The notes below the pieces were generated by a model. The model saw only the letters and a program-made list of their open reading frames with translations. It ran no database searches and was not told where the DNA came from. From Variovorax paradoxus (GTDB taxonomy: Bacteria; Pseudomonadota; Gammaproteobacteria; Burkholderiales; Burkholderiaceae_C), in NCBI RefSeq assembly GCF_030815855.1, contig NZ_JAUSXG010000001.1:5580001-5644000 (forward strand): DNA of 64,000 bases. Direction: 5' to 3'. Made by a program: the position numbers and the translations under genes. Within the stretch, counting starts at the first letter, position 1, and each line of letters starts with the position of its first letter. Shown one piece after another: positions 53,430-62,582 of the stretch.

Positions 53430-53530
53430 ACCGGTTTGCTGCTCCGGCGGCCCCGATGGGGCACAGGTGCGCGAAAGGCGACCCCAGACAATACCGGGCC
53501 ACGAACCCTTGCGCATAATTGACGCAAGCT

Positions 53531-54496
53531 ATGACTCTCACAGAACTCAAATACATCGTCGCAGTAGCCCGCGAACGGCACTTCGGCAAGGCGGCCGAGG
53601 CCTGCTACGTCTCCCAACCGACCCTTTCGGTGGCCATCAAGAAGCTCGAGGACGAACTCGAGGTCAAGCTCTTCGAGCGCAGCGCGGGCGAAGTCACGGT
53701 CACGCCGCTGGGCGAGCAGATCGTGCAGCAGGCGCAAAGCGTGCTCGACCAAGCCGCCAGCATCAAGGAAATTGCCAAGCGCGGAAAGGACCCGTTGGCG
53801 GGCCCGCTGAACCTGGGCGTGATCTACACCATCGGGCCGTACCTGCTGCCCGACCTCGTGCGCCAGGTGATTGCACGCACGCCGCAGATGCCGCTGGTGC
53901 TTCAAGAGAACTTCACCGCCAAGCTGCTCGAGATGCTGCGCGCCGGCGAGATCGATTGCGCGGTCATGGCCGAGCCGTTTCCCGATACGGGCCTTGCGGT
54001 GGCACCGCTGTACGACGAGCCTTTCATGGCGGCCTTGCCGGCGAAGCACAAGTTCGCCGATCGCGAATCGATCACTTCCGACGAACTGCAGAACGAAACC
54101 ATGCTGCTGCTCGGCACCGGCCACTGCTTTCGCGACCATGTGCTCGAGGTGTGCCCCGAGTTCGCGCGCTTCTCGAGCAATGCCGAAGGCATCCGCAAGA
54201 GCTTCGAGGGCTCGTCGCTCGAGACCATCAAGCACATGGTGGCTTCGGGCATGGGTGTGACGCTGGTGCCGCGCCTGTCGGTGCCAGCCGAAGCGCTCAA
54301 GCCCAAGGTGAAGGGACGCAAGGAGCCCGAGCAGATGGTGCGCTACCTGCCGGTGCGTGATGCGCACGACCGCGACCCGCCCACGCGGCGCGTGGTGCTG
54401 GCCTGGCGCCGCACCTTCACGCGCTACGAGGCGATCGCCGCATTGCGCAACGCGATCTATGCGTGCGAGCTGCCGGGCGTCAAGCGGCTGTCATAG
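53531..54496 (+). CDS. oxyR: Hydrogen-peroxide-sensing regulator OxyR
   Basis: LysR-family activator of peroxide defence. The ATG at 53531 gives 321 residues; the helix-turn-helix is ELKYIVAVARERHFGKAA plus SQPTLSVAIKKLED. The redox pair is at Cys199 (GTGHCFRDH) and Cys208 (LEVCPEF), exactly the numbering of E. coli OxyR, which forms the regulatory disulfide. It lies 101 bases after recG and 136 before dps, and dps is a common OxyR target. Confidence 0.95.
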   Translation: MTLTELKYIVAVARERHFGKAAEACYVSQPTLSVAIKKLEDELEVKLFERSAGEVTVTPLGEQIVQQAQSVLDQAASIKEIAKRGKDPLAGPLNLGVIYTIGPYLLPDLVRQVIARTPQMPLVLQENFTAKLLEMLRAGEIDCAVMAEPFPDTGLAVAPLYDEPFMAALPAKHKFADRESITSDELQNETMLLLGTGHCFRDHVLEVCPEFARFSSNAEGIRKSFEGSSLETIKHMVASGMGVTLVPRLSVPAEALKPKVKGRKEPEQMVRYLPVRDAHDRDPPTRRVVLAWRRTFTRYEAIAALRNAIYACELPGVKRLS

Positions 54497-54632
54497 AGAA
54501 ATTTGCGAATTCGGCCTACGTGGCGGCCATTCGAATTCGTTCATCGCTGAGATAGAGTGACGCTGTTGCGAAGCCGCCCGGCGGCTTTCAGAATCGCGCT
54601 ATCCCTCAGACTTGAAGAAAGAGTTTCTCGCC

Positions 54633-55211
54633 ATGGCAAAAGCTTCGAAGAAAACGTCGGCATCGTCCTCTTCGTCGGGCAAGGTGCCCAAGAAGGGCGA
54701 AACCAAGGTGGCGCACGAGTCCGGCAGCCGCAATGCGCCGATCATCAACATCGGCATCGAGCGCCAGGATCGCGCGGCCATCGCAGAAGGCCTGAGCCGC
54801 GTGTTGGCCGACACGTACACGCTCTACCTCACGACCCACAACTTTCACTGGAACGTGACGGGGCCGCACTTCAATTCACTGCATGCGATGTTCATGACGC
54901 AGTACACCGAGCTGTGGGGCTCGACCGACGTCATTGCCGAGCGCATTCGCGCGTTGGGCCACTATGCCCCTGGCTCTTACGCCGAGTTCAGCAAGATCGC
55001 CACCGTGCCGGATGTGCCCCCAACCCCGCCGAAGGCGATGGAGATGGTTCGCATCCTGGTGAAGGGCCACGAAACCGTGTCGCGCATTGCGCGCGAATTC
55101 ATCCCGGTGGCCGAGGAAGCCGGGGACGACCCGACGGCCGACATGCTGACCGCGCGCTGCACGGTGCACGACCAGACCGCCTGGATGCTGCGTTCGCTGC
55201 TCGAAGACTGA
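54633..55211 (+). CDS. dps: Dps ferritin-like DNA-protecting protein
   Basis: Dps dodecamers bind DNA and oxidise Fe(II) with H2O2. The ATG at 54633, nine bases after GAAGAAAGAG, gives 192 residues. A Lys/Ser-rich N-terminal tail (residues 1-25) suits DNA binding. The ferroxidase ligands are His72 ([11 protein letters not shown]), His84, Asp99 and Glu103 (STDVIAERI). It lies after oxyR, probably under its control; the 136-base gap holds two CGAATTCG palindromes (54506-54513, 54532-54539) and a short AAGCCGC/GCGGCTT hairpin. Confidence 0.95.
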   Translation: MAKASKKTSASSSSSGKVPKKGETKVAHESGSRNAPIINIGIERQDRAAIAEGLSRVLADTYTLYLTTHNFHWNVTGPHFNSLHAMFMTQYTELWGSTDVIAERIRALGHYAPGSYAEFSKIATVPDVPPTPPKAMEMVRILVKGHETVSRIAREFIPVAEEAGDDPTADMLTARCTVHDQTAWMLRSLLED

Positions 55212-55236
55212 ACGAACGCGCGGATCCGGAACCCGG

Positions 55237-55263
55237 GAGCGGCACAATGGCCGCTCTTTTTTT
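55237..55263 (+). terminator. Intrinsic terminator after dps
   Basis: GAGCGGC (55237-55243), loop ACAATG and GCCGCTC (55250-55256) form a perfect 7-bp stem followed by seven T. It ends nine bases before the ubiA start, so ubiA must rely on read-through or on a promoter within this region. Confidence 0.92.
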
Positions 55264-55272
55264 GCCCGCCGC

Positions 55273-56133
55273 ATGCTCGCCCGCCGTTTTGCGCTCTATC
55301 TCGACCTGATTCGCTGGAACCGCCCCGCGGGCTGGCTACTGCTGCTCTGGCCCACACTGGGCGCGCTCTGGTTTGCCGCCGAGGGCTGGCCGGGCTGGCA
55401 TCTGCTGACCGTGTTCATGCTGGGCACCATCCTGATGCGCAGCGCGGGCTGCTGTGTCAACGACGTGGCCGACCGCGACTTCGACCGCCACGTGAAACGA
55501 ACCGCGCAGAGGCCGGTGACCAGCGGCGCGGTGTCGGTGAAGGAGGCGCTGGTGCTGGGCGCGGTGCTGGCGCTGCTGGCTTTCGGGCTGGTGCTCACGA
55601 CCAATCGGTTGACTATCCTGTGCTCATTCGCGGCGCTGGCCATCACGCTGATCTATCCATTCGCCAAGCGCTTCGTGTCGGTTCCGCAGGCGGTGCTCGG
55701 CATTGCCTTCAGCTTCGGCATTCCGATGGCGTTTGCCGCGGTGCAATCCGAGGTGCCGGCATTCGCCGGCTGGCTGCTGGCCGGCAACCTGTTCTGGGTG
55801 CTGGCCTACGACACCGAATACGCGATGGTCGACCGCGACGACGATCTCAAGATCGGCATGAAGACCTCGGCCATTACCTTTGGCCGCTTCGACGTGGCGG
55901 TGGTGATGGCGAGCTACGGTGTGTTTCTGGCCGTCTGGACCTGGGCCGGCGCCAGCCGAGGGCTGGGCATCTCATTTTTTGCGGCCATCGGCGTCGCCGT
56001 GGCGCAGGCGGTCTGGCATTGGCGGCTGATTCGCGGCCGCGGCCGCGACGGCTGCTTCAAGGCCTTTCGGCTGAACCACTGGCTGGGTTTTGCCGTGTTC
56101 GCCGGCGTCGCGGCCGGGTACGCGCTGAGATAA
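55273..56133 (+). CDS. ubiA: 4-hydroxybenzoate polyprenyltransferase
   Basis: Membrane enzyme that prenylates 4-hydroxybenzoate in ubiquinone synthesis. The 286-residue protein has eight to nine helices and both Asp-rich motifs: the first in [18 protein letters not shown], the second in [20 protein letters not shown]. The conserved [14 protein letters not shown] start is typical. It comes directly after the dps terminator and is convergent with proC (22-base gap). Confidence 0.96.
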   Translation: MLARRFALYLDLIRWNRPAGWLLLLWPTLGALWFAAEGWPGWHLLTVFMLGTILMRSAGCCVNDVADRDFDRHVKRTAQRPVTSGAVSVKEALVLGAVLALLAFGLVLTTNRLTILCSFAALAITLIYPFAKRFVSVPQAVLGIAFSFGIPMAFAAVQSEVPAFAGWLLAGNLFWVLAYDTEYAMVDRDDDLKIGMKTSAITFGRFDVAVVMASYGVFLAVWTWAGASRGLGISFFAAIGVAVAQAVWHWRLIRGRGRDGCFKAFRLNHWLGFAVFAGVAAGYALR

Positions 56134-56155
56134 CGGATGCGGCCGGCGATGCCGC

Positions 56156-57013
56156 TCAGGCCTTGCCGAACTCCTCGCCCAACTCGGCGGCGCGTTGCTG
56201 CGCGGCGCGAATGGCGGTCTTGAACTTCGCCTTCACGTCGGCGCCTTCGAGCGATGTGAGGGCCGCATACGTCGTTCCGCCCTTCGACGTCACGCGTTCG
56301 CGCAGCACCGAGGGCGGCTCGGTGGCACTGTGCGCCAGCGCCGAGGCGCCGGTAAAGGTACCGATCGCCAGCCGCAGGGCCTGGTCGGGCGACAGGCCCA
56401 TCTCGACGCCGGCTTCGGTCATCGCCTCGATGAAATAGAACACATAGGCGGGGCCCGAGCCGGACATGGCCGTGACCGCGTCGAGCGCGGCTTCGTCGTC
56501 GACCCAGAGCAGTTCGCCGGTCGGCGCCAGCAGCTGTCCGACCAGTGCGCGGTCGGCGGCATCGGCCGCGGCTCGCGCGTAGAGGCCTGTCATGCCCTGG
56601 CCGACCAGCGCCGGCGTGTTGGGCATGGCGCGCACCACGCGGTCGCTGCCCAGCCAGCGGGCAATGCTGGTCGAGGGAATGCCTGCCGCAACGCTCAGGT
56701 GCAATGCGTTTTCGGCCAGCGCCCGCACCGGGCGGGCAGCCTCCGCGAAAGTCTGCGGCTTGACGGCCCACACCACCACCGCGCAGCGGGAAAGGGCTTC
56801 GCCGGCCTCCGCATGCGCCGTGATGCCGAAAGACTGTGCCAGCTTCTTGCGGGCTTCCTCGAAGGGCTCGACCACCTCGAAAGTGTCGGCAGGCGTGCCC
56901 TGCTTGATGAGGCCGCCGATGATGGCGCTGGCCATGTTGCCGCCGCCGATGAAGGCGATCGGAGGGAGCGGCGCCGGCGCGGTGCGGGGCAGGAAGGTGA
57001 CTGCGATGGTCAT
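56156..57013 (-). CDS. proC: Pyrroline-5-carboxylate reductase
   Basis: Last step of proline synthesis, with NAD(P)H. The ATG at 57013 gives 285 residues, with an N-terminal extension of about 15 residues before the Rossmann motif AFIGGGNMASAIIGGL. Later motifs: VVWAVKPQTFAEAARP, VVRAMPNTPALVGQGMTGLY, VTAMSGSGPAYVFYFIEAM and VTSKGGTTYAAL, all conserved. It overlaps the stop of the esterase-like gene by four bases (ATGA), so it is read from a message that begins with that lipoprotein. Confidence 0.96.
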   Translation of the reverse strand: MTIAVTFLPRTAPAPLPPIAFIGGGNMASAIIGGLIKQGTPADTFEVVEPFEEARKKLAQSFGITAHAEAGEALSRCAVVVWAVKPQTFAEAARPVRALAENALHLSVAAGIPSTSIARWLGSDRVVRAMPNTPALVGQGMTGLYARAAADAADRALVGQLLAPTGELLWVDDEAALDAVTAMSGSGPAYVFYFIEAMTEAGVEMGLSPDQALRLAIGTFTGASALAHSATEPPSVLRERVTSKGGTTYAALTSLEGADVKAKFKTAIRAAQQRAAELGEEFGKA

Positions 57014-58206
57014 GGTCGGTCGGTGTATTCGAATGCCGCGAACTGGGTTGTCTGCAGCGGGTTGAAATTGTCGTCGCTCACGACCACCAGCAGGCGCTGG
57101 CCGCCGGGCAGCGTCGGCCCCCAGCACATGCCTTCGGTGTTGTCGAGGCGCGAAAGGCCGAGGGAGGCGAAGTCGGCGACCAGCGTCTTCTGGGCGGGAC
57201 GATGGTTGCTTGCGGCGAGCATGTCGATATTCAGCACATCGGTGGCGTCACGGGTATCGATTTCATAAAGGCGCAGCGAGTTTCCGGCGCCGGTCGCATA
57301 AGCGCGCTCGAGCACCAGCATGCGGTCGGTGTCGAGCATCAGGATCTCGCTGATCCCGTTGTCGGCATGGCTGCCGGGAATCAACGGCCGCAGCGGAATC
57401 GCATCGGGAACATAGGCAATCTGGCGCGTGGCCCGGCCGGTCTCCAGATCGACCCGGGTCAGCCGGCAGGGGCCGCCCACCTCGCCCATGGTGGGAACCG
57501 GGCCGTCCTGAAGCAACGCGTTTTCCATCGCGAGCCAGGCGTGGCGGCCATCGGGCGTCGGCGCCAGGCCCTCGAAGCCCAGGTTGTCGCGCGGACCGCG
57601 GCGATGCGCCGGATCGGGGTTGAACATGGGCGGCAGGGTGAATTCGCGCAGCAAGCGGCCATCGCGTGCCGATTCGTAGAGTGCGGGTCCGAAACCGCGC
57701 CCCACGTCGCCTTCGCTCACCCAGAGCAGGGTTCCGGTGCCTGGCCGCAGACGCAGCGATTCGGGGTCTGGAACCGGGGTTCCGGGTTCTGCGCCGCGCC
57801 GCTCGGGCCACGGGCCACCTTCGGCGCGTTGCAGCTGCACCACATCCATGGGTTCCGGCGGCTGCGCCCATGGCGAGGGCCAGCGCGCGGCGTAGAAACG
57901 CGCCGGAGCCAGATCTGATCGGTCGTCGCTGAGTAGCAAGTACTCGCTTCTTTGGGCGTCGTAGTCGATGCCGGAGAGGCCGCCTGCCGTCGTGCCCTGT
58001 ATATTCAGCCGGTGCGGCCAGTGCGCCTCGGCCAAGCGGCGCAGCCGTCCTGGTCCCGGCGACGGGACCGCCGGACTTTGGCAGCCACCCAAAGCCAGGG
58101 CCCCCAGCCCTGCAAAGGCGGCGCCCACGCCGGCCAGCAGCAACTGGCGGCGCCGTAGGGGCACGGGCGGCGTGGACTCCCGGGAGCCTGAAACAAGGGT
58201 GCGCAC
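57010..58206 (-). CDS. Esterase-like (phytase-family) lipoprotein
   Basis: I place the start at GTG 58206, six bases after AGG, giving 398 residues. The signal region RRRQLLLAGVGAAFAGLG ends in GGC, a lipoprotein box; the Arg-Arg before it suggests Tat export. The body is a beta-propeller-like domain of the esterase-like activity of phytase family: GLSGIDYDAQRSEYLLLSDD, PDPESLRLRPGTGTLLWVSEG, NLGFEGLAPTPDGRHAWLAME and RLDNTEGMCWGPTLPGG. It should be periplasmic or surface-anchored; the substrate is unknown. It is the first gene of a unit with proC. Confidence 0.85.
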   Translation of the reverse strand: MRTLVSGSRESTPPVPLRRRQLLLAGVGAAFAGLGALALGGCQSPAVPSPGPGRLRRLAEAHWPHRLNIQGTTAGGLSGIDYDAQRSEYLLLSDDRSDLAPARFYAARWPSPWAQPPEPMDVVQLQRAEGGPWPERRGAEPGTPVPDPESLRLRPGTGTLLWVSEGDVGRGFGPALYESARDGRLLREFTLPPMFNPDPAHRRGPRDNLGFEGLAPTPDGRHAWLAMENALLQDGPVPTMGEVGGPCRLTRVDLETGRATRQIAYVPDAIPLRPLIPGSHADNGISEILMLDTDRMLVLERAYATGAGNSLRLYEIDTRDATDVLNIDMLAASNHRPAQKTLVADFASLGLSRLDNTEGMCWGPTLPGGQRLLVVVSDDNFNPLQTTQFAAFEYTDRP

Positions 58207-58249
58207 GCCGCCTAGTCTAATTCCAGTGTATTTCGGAGTCAGAAGGCAG

Positions 58250-58278
58250 TTGACGTGCCTTCGCCTTCGTGCCACAAT
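58250..58278 (+). promoter_or_regulatory. Candidate promoter of the spc ribosomal operon
   Basis: TTGACG (58250-58255), a 17-base spacer and CACAAT (58273-58278) match the sigma-70 consensus closely. The leader to rplN is about 140 bases and contains a hairpin CCTCGA/TCGAGG (58328-58344) that might be a regulatory fold. Confidence 0.7.
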
Positions 58279-58421
58279 CGCAGGCTTCGCTTCAAAAAGG
58301 CGAAGCTTTCAGCCCAAAGCGGAAGTGCCTCGAGTGGTTCGAGGTGCGGACGACGGGCCCAAGACTGACCGCAGCGTTTCCCTCCTGGAGGCGCATCGGT
58401 ACAAGTTGGGAACTATTAGCA

Positions 58422-58790
58422 ATGATCCAAACTGAATCCCGGCTCGAAGTGGCCGACAACACAGGCGCGAAGTCCGTCCTGTGTATCAAGGTGCTCGGTG
58501 GCTCCAAGCGGCGTTATGCCAGCGTGGGCGACGTCATCAAGGTCAGCATCAAGGAAGCCGCTCCGCGTGGTCGCGTCAAGAAGGGCGAGATCTACAGCGC
58601 AGTGGTGGTCCGCACCGCCAAGGGCATCCGTCGCGCCGACGGTTCGCTCGTTAAATTCGATGGCAACGCAGCCGTGTTGCTCAACGCCAAGCTGGAGCCC
58701 ATCGGCACCCGCATCTTCGGACCGGTGACGCGCGAGCTGCGCACCGAAAAGTTCATGAAGATCGTGTCGCTGGCCCCCGAAGTTCTGTAA
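58422..58790 (+). CDS. rplN: 50S ribosomal protein L14
   Basis: The ATG at 58422 gives exactly 122 residues, the universal L14 length. It begins [19 protein letters not shown], and [19 protein letters not shown] and the C-terminal [19 protein letters not shown] are typical. It is the first gene of the spc-type cluster here; the usual upstream rpsQ, rpmC and rplP genes are not next to it. Its own promoter lies 144 bases upstream. In E. coli the spc operon is regulated by S8, encoded four genes on. Confidence 0.99.
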   Translation: MIQTESRLEVADNTGAKSVLCIKVLGGSKRRYASVGDVIKVSIKEAAPRGRVKKGEIYSAVVVRTAKGIRRADGSLVKFDGNAAVLLNAKLEPIGTRIFGPVTRELRTEKFMKIVSLAPEVL

Positions 58791-58803
58791 GGACAACAAC
58801 GCC

Positions 58804-59136
58804 ATGAACAAGATTCGCAAAGGCGACCAGGTCATCGTGTTGGCCGGGCGCGACAAAGGCAAGCGCGGCGTCGTCTCGCTGCGCAAGGACGATTCGCACC
58901 TCGTCGTCGACGGTGTGAACATCGTCAAGAAGCACGCCAAGCCGAACCCCCTCAAGGGTACGACCGGCGGCATCGTCGAGAAGACCATGCCCATTCACCA
59001 ATCCAACGTGGCGATCTTCAATGCCGCGACCGGCAAGGCCGATCGCGTGGGCATCAAGATCACCCAGGGTGCTGACGGCAAGCGCGTGGCTGTTCGCGTC
59101 TTCAAGTCCAGCGGCGACGAAATCAAGTTCGCCTAA
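58804..59136 (+). CDS. rplX: 50S ribosomal protein L24
   Basis: A 110-residue protein with the KOW motif at the start ([20 protein letters not shown] and [10 protein letters not shown]) and the [17 protein letters not shown] segment. L24 initiates folding of 23S rRNA. It follows rplN by 13 bases and precedes rplE by 11. Confidence 0.99.
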   Translation: MNKIRKGDQVIVLAGRDKGKRGVVSLRKDDSHLVVDGVNIVKKHAKPNPLKGTTGGIVEKTMPIHQSNVAIFNAATGKADRVGIKITQGADGKRVAVRVFKSSGDEIKFA

Positions 59137-59147
59137 GAGGTACTCAC

Positions 59148-59687
59148 ATGGCACGTCTCCAACAACACTATCGCGAAAAGATCGCGAAAGACCTGACGGA
59201 AAAGTTCGGCTACAAGTCGCCGATGCAGGTCCCCCGCCTCACCAAGATCACGCTCAACATGGGCGTGGGTGAAGCTGTCGCCGACAAGAAGGTTCTCGAC
59301 AACGCTGTCGCCGACCTGACCAAGATTGCCGGCCAGAAGCCCGTGGTCACCAAGTCGAAGAAGGCCATCGCCGGTTTCAAGATCCGCGAAAACCAGCCCA
59401 TCGGCTGCATGGTCACGCTGCGTGGCGTGCAGATGTATGAGTTCCTGGACCGTTTCGTGACCATCGCGCTGCCGCGTGTTCGCGACTTCCGCGGCATCTC
59501 CGGCCGTGCGTTCGACGGCCGTGGCAACTACAACATCGGCGTCAAGGAACAGATCATTTTCCCTGAGATCGAATACGACAAGGTCGATGCCCTGCGCGGT
59601 CTCAACATCAGCATCACGACGACGGCTAAGACCGACGAAGAAGCCAAGGCGCTTCTCGCTGGTTTCCGTTTCCCGTTCAAGAACTGA
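59148..59687 (+). CDS. rplE: 50S ribosomal protein L5
   Basis: A 179-residue L5, which binds 5S rRNA and contacts the P-site tRNA. Motifs: [40 protein letters not shown] and [20 protein letters not shown], with [14 protein letters not shown] near the C-terminus. An AGAGG site lies just before the ATG. Length and order match the standard cluster. Confidence 0.99.
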   Translation: MARLQQHYREKIAKDLTEKFGYKSPMQVPRLTKITLNMGVGEAVADKKVLDNAVADLTKIAGQKPVVTKSKKAIAGFKIRENQPIGCMVTLRGVQMYEFLDRFVTIALPRVRDFRGISGRAFDGRGNYNIGVKEQIIFPEIEYDKVDALRGLNISITTTAKTDEEAKALLAGFRFPFKN

Positions 59688-59695
59688 GGCGAACC

Positions 59696-60001
59696 GTGGC
59701 TAAACAATCTTTGATCCAACGCGAACTCAAGCGCGACAAGCTGGTCGCCAAGTACGCTGCGAAGCACGCGGAACTGAAGGCAATTTCCAACGACCTGAAG
59801 AAGAGCGACGAAGAGCGCGCTGCTGCCCGCCTGGGCCTGCAAAAGCTCCCGCGCAACGCGAACCCCACGCGTCAGCGCAACCGTTGCGAAATCACCGGTC
59901 GCCCCCGTGGCACCTTCCGTCAATTCGGTCTGGCCCGCGCCAAGATCCGCGAACTGGCTTTCAATGGCGACATCCCCGGTGTCACCAAGGCCAGCTGGTA
60001 A
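59696..60001 (+). CDS. rpsN: 30S ribosomal protein S14
   Basis: A 101-residue S14 of the long, zinc-free type: no CxxC pairs, and the C-terminus has the family signature ([19 protein letters not shown] and [21 protein letters not shown] in succession). The start is GTG 59696 after a GAGGCG site. It is the only S14 gene in the window. Confidence 0.98.
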   Translation: MAKQSLIQRELKRDKLVAKYAAKHAELKAISNDLKKSDEERAAARLGLQKLPRNANPTRQRNRCEITGRPRGTFRQFGLARAKIRELAFNGDIPGVTKASW

Positions 60002-60021
60002 GCCAGGCAGGAGCAAACAAC

Positions 60022-60417
60022 ATGAGCATGAGTGATCCCATTGCCGACCTGCTGACGCGTATCCGTAACGCGCAGATGGTGGCGAAGCCCACTGTGTCGA
60101 TCCCGTCTTCCAAGGTGAAGATCGCGATCTCGCAAGTCCTGAAGGACGAGGGCTATATCGACGGTTTCGAGGTCAAGACCGAAGGCGGCAAGTCCGAACT
60201 CGTCATTACCCTGAAGTACTACGCTGGCCGCCCGGTCATCGAGCGCATCGAGCGCGTGAGCCGTCCCGGCCTGCGCGTGTACAAGGGCAGTGCTTCCATT
60301 CCGCAAGTCCAGAACGGCCTCGGCGTCGCGATCGTCACGACCCCCCAGGGCGTGATGACCGACCGCAAGGCGCGCGCTACCGGTGTCGGTGGCGAAGTGC
60401 TGTGCTACGTCGCCTAA
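60022..60417 (+). CDS. rpsH: 30S ribosomal protein S8
   Basis: The ATG at 60022 (after AGGCAGGAG) gives 131 residues beginning [19 protein letters not shown]8 binds 16S rRNA helix 21; in E. coli it also represses the spc operon by binding its message near L5. The C-terminal [19 protein letters not shown] is conserved. Confidence 0.99.
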   Translation: MSMSDPIADLLTRIRNAQMVAKPTVSIPSSKVKIAISQVLKDEGYIDGFEVKTEGGKSELVITLKYYAGRPVIERIERVSRPGLRVYKGSASIPQVQNGLGVAIVTTPQGVMTDRKARATGVGGEVLCYVA

Positions 60418-60441
60418 CCGAGACATCGAGGAGTAACTGAA

Positions 60442-60975
60442 ATGTCCCGAGTAGGAAAAATGCCGATCACCATCCCCGCAGGCGTGGATGTGTCGATCAA
60501 GGAAGACCAGATCAGCGTCAAGGGTACGGGCGGCACGCTCAACCTCGCACGCAATGCACTGGTCAAGATCGTCAGCAATGACGGCAAGCTGAATTTCGAA
60601 CCCGCCAACGAGTCGCGTGAAGCGAACGCGATGAGCGGCACGATCCGTCAGCTGGTGAACAACATGGTGGTGGGCGTGACCAAGGGCTTCGAGAAGAAGC
60701 TCAACCTGGTCGGCGTCGGCTACAAGGCCGCAGCGTCCAACAACAAGTTGAACCTGCAAGTCGGTTATTCGCACCCGGTCAACATCGACATGCCGCAAGG
60801 CATCACGGTGGCCACTGCGACCCCGACCGAAATCGTGATCAAGGGTGCTGACCGTCAGCGCGTTGGTCAAATCGCCGCTGAGATCCGCGCTGTTCGTCCG
60901 CCTGAGCCGTACAAGGGCAAGGGCATCCGTTATTCGGACGAGAAGATCGTGATCAAAGAGACCAAGAAGAAGTAA
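60442..60975 (+). CDS. rplF: 50S ribosomal protein L6
   Basis: A 177-residue L6 with a GAGGAG site about 8-9 bases before the [20 protein letters not shown] at the start and the diagnostic C-terminal stretch ending [20 protein letters not shown] (residues 158-177) are both present. L6 supports the sarcin-ricin loop side of the large subunit. Confidence 0.99.
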   Translation: MSRVGKMPITIPAGVDVSIKEDQISVKGTGGTLNLARNALVKIVSNDGKLNFEPANESREANAMSGTIRQLVNNMVVGVTKGFEKKLNLVGVGYKAAASNNKLNLQVGYSHPVNIDMPQGITVATATPTEIVIKGADRQRVGQIAAEIRAVRPPEPYKGKGIRYSDEKIVIKETKKK

Positions 60976-60986
60976 GGGGCAGCAAA

Positions 60987-61355
60987 ATGATGTTGACCAA
61001 AAAAGCACAGCGTCTTCGCCGCTCGCGCCAGACCCGCATTCGCATCGCGACGCAGGGCGTGGCCCGTCTGACGGTGAACCGCACCAATCTGCACATCTAT
61101 GCCACCGTCATCTCCGACGACGGCACCAAGGTGATTGCCACCGCATCGACGGCCGAAGCCGAAGTGCGCTCGGCTCTCGGCGGCTCGGGCAAGGGTGGCA
61201 ATGCCGCCGCTGCAACGGCCATCGGCAAGCGCATCGCTGAAAAGGCGAAGGCTGCCGGCGTCGAGAAGGTCGCCTTCGACCGCGCAGGTTTTGCGTACCA
61301 CGGCCGCGTCAAGGCGCTGGCCGAGGCGGCTCGCGAAGCCGGTCTGCAGTTCTAA
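60987..61355 (+). CDS. rplR: 50S ribosomal protein L18
   Basis: L18 binds 5S rRNA with L5. Two adjacent ATGs (60987 and 60990) follow an AAGGGG site by 7 and 10 bases; the second would give the usual 121 residues, the first 122. The sequence [19 protein letters not shown], then [15 protein letters not shown] and the C-terminal [20 protein letters not shown] are typical. Confidence 0.98.
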   Translation: MMLTKKAQRLRRSRQTRIRIATQGVARLTVNRTNLHIYATVISDDGTKVIATASTAEAEVRSALGGSGKGGNAAAATAIGKRIAEKAKAAGVEKVAFDRAGFAYHGRVKALAEAAREAGLQF

Positions 61356-61373
61356 CCGGACACGAGATTCAAA

Positions 61374-61892
61374 ATGGCAAAGATTCAAGCAAGAACGCAG
61401 AACGAAGGCCCTGAAGACGGTTTGCGCGAGAAGATGATCGCGATCAACCGCGTCACCAAGGTGGTGAAGGGTGGTCGTATCCTCGGTTTCGCAGCACTCA
61501 CGGTCGTGGGCGACGGCGAAGGCCGCGTCGGCATGGGCAAGGGCAAGTCGAAGGAAGTGCCTGCTGCCGTGCAAAAGGCGATGGAAGAAGCCCGCCGCAA
61601 CCTGGCCAAGATCTCGATCAAGAACGGCACGCTGCATCACCGCGTGACGGGCCATTGGGGCGCTGCCTCGGTGGTCATGATCCCGGCCCCGAAGGGTACC
61701 GGCATCATCGCCGGCGGCCCGATGCGCGCCGTGTTCGAAGTCATGGGCATCACCGACATCGTGGCCAAGAGCCATGGTTCGTCGAACCCCTACAACATGG
61801 TTCGCGCCACGCTCGACGGGTTGAAGAACTCGACGACCGCGTCCGAAGTGGCTGCCAAGCGCGGCCTGACCGTCGAAGAAATCTTCGCCTGA
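61374..61892 (+). CDS. rpsE: 30S ribosomal protein S5
   Basis: A 172-residue S5. The N-terminal double-strand RNA-binding part holds [20 protein letters not shown] and [20 protein letters not shown]. The C-terminal part has [18 protein letters not shown] and [17 protein letters not shown]. Spectinomycin resistance changes map to the first loop, which reads as wild type here (VVKGGR). Confidence 0.99.
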   Translation: MAKIQARTQNEGPEDGLREKMIAINRVTKVVKGGRILGFAALTVVGDGEGRVGMGKGKSKEVPAAVQKAMEEARRNLAKISIKNGTLHHRVTGHWGAASVVMIPAPKGTGIIAGGPMRAVFEVMGITDIVAKSHGSSNPYNMVRATLDGLKNSTTASEVAAKRGLTVEEIFA

Positions 61893-61927
61893 GCGCAAGC
61901 TCTCGCAAGGCTGAAGGAAGCATTCAA

Positions 61928-62113
61928 ATGACGACGCAACAACAAACCCTCAAGGTGCAATTGGTCAAGAGCCCGATTGGCACCAAGGAATCGCATCGCG
62001 CGACCGTGCGTGGCCTCGGCCTGCGCAAGCTCAATAGCGTGAGCGAGCTGCAAGACACCCCGGCGGTGCGCGGCATGATCAACAAGATCAGTTATCTGGT
62101 CAAAGTTCTGTAA
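61928..62113 (+). CDS. rpmD: 50S ribosomal protein L30
   Basis: The ATG at 61928 gives 61 residues. The L30 signature is complete: [20 protein letters not shown] and [20 protein letters not shown], then [13 protein letters not shown]. It lies 35 bases after rpsE and 11 before rplO. Confidence 0.98.
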   Translation: MTTQQQTLKVQLVKSPIGTKESHRATVRGLGLRKLNSVSELQDTPAVRGMINKISYLVKVL

Positions 62114-62124
62114 GAGAGACTGAT

Positions 62125-62556
62125 ATGGAACTCAATGGCATCAAGCCGGCAGCCGGCGCCAAGCACGCCAAGCGCCGTGTCGGCCGCGGTATCGGCTCCG
62201 GTATCGGCAAGACCGCAGGTCGCGGTCACAAGGGCCAGAAGTCGCGCGCAGGCGGTTTCCACAAGGTCGGCTTCGAAGGCGGTCAAATGCCGCTGCAGCG
62301 TCGCCTGCCGAAGCGTGGCTTCAAGTCGCACCTGCTGAAGTTCAACGCCGAAGTCACGCTGACTGCCCTCGAGCAGCTCGGCCTGGCCGAAGTAGATGTT
62401 CTGGCGCTCAAGCAAGCCGGCCTCGTGGGCCAGCTCGCCAAGGTCGTCAAGATCATCAAGACCGGTGAACTCACCAAGGCCGTCAAGCTGACGGGCGTGG
62501 GCGCAACCGCTGGTGCCAAGGCCGCTATCGAAGCAGCCGGCGGCAGCATCGCCTGA
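62125..62556 (+). CDS. rplO: 50S ribosomal protein L15
   Basis: A 143-residue L15 with the Gly/Lys-rich N-terminus ([19 protein letters not shown], then [14 protein letters not shown]), the [15 protein letters not shown] block and the C-terminal [20 protein letters not shown]. The basic extension threads into 23S rRNA. secY begins 26 bases downstream. Confidence 0.99.
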   Translation: MELNGIKPAAGAKHAKRRVGRGIGSGIGKTAGRGHKGQKSRAGGFHKVGFEGGQMPLQRRLPKRGFKSHLLKFNAEVTLTALEQLGLAEVDVLALKQAGLVGQLAKVVKIIKTGELTKAVKLTGVGATAGAKAAIEAAGGSIA

Positions 62557-62582
62557 TCACACTGGACTGAAAGAAGTTCTTC

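Noticed and set aside
56195..57268. A 357-codon plus-strand frame opposite proC
   Set aside because: Composition (Gly, Arg, His) and position show it is the mirror of proC.
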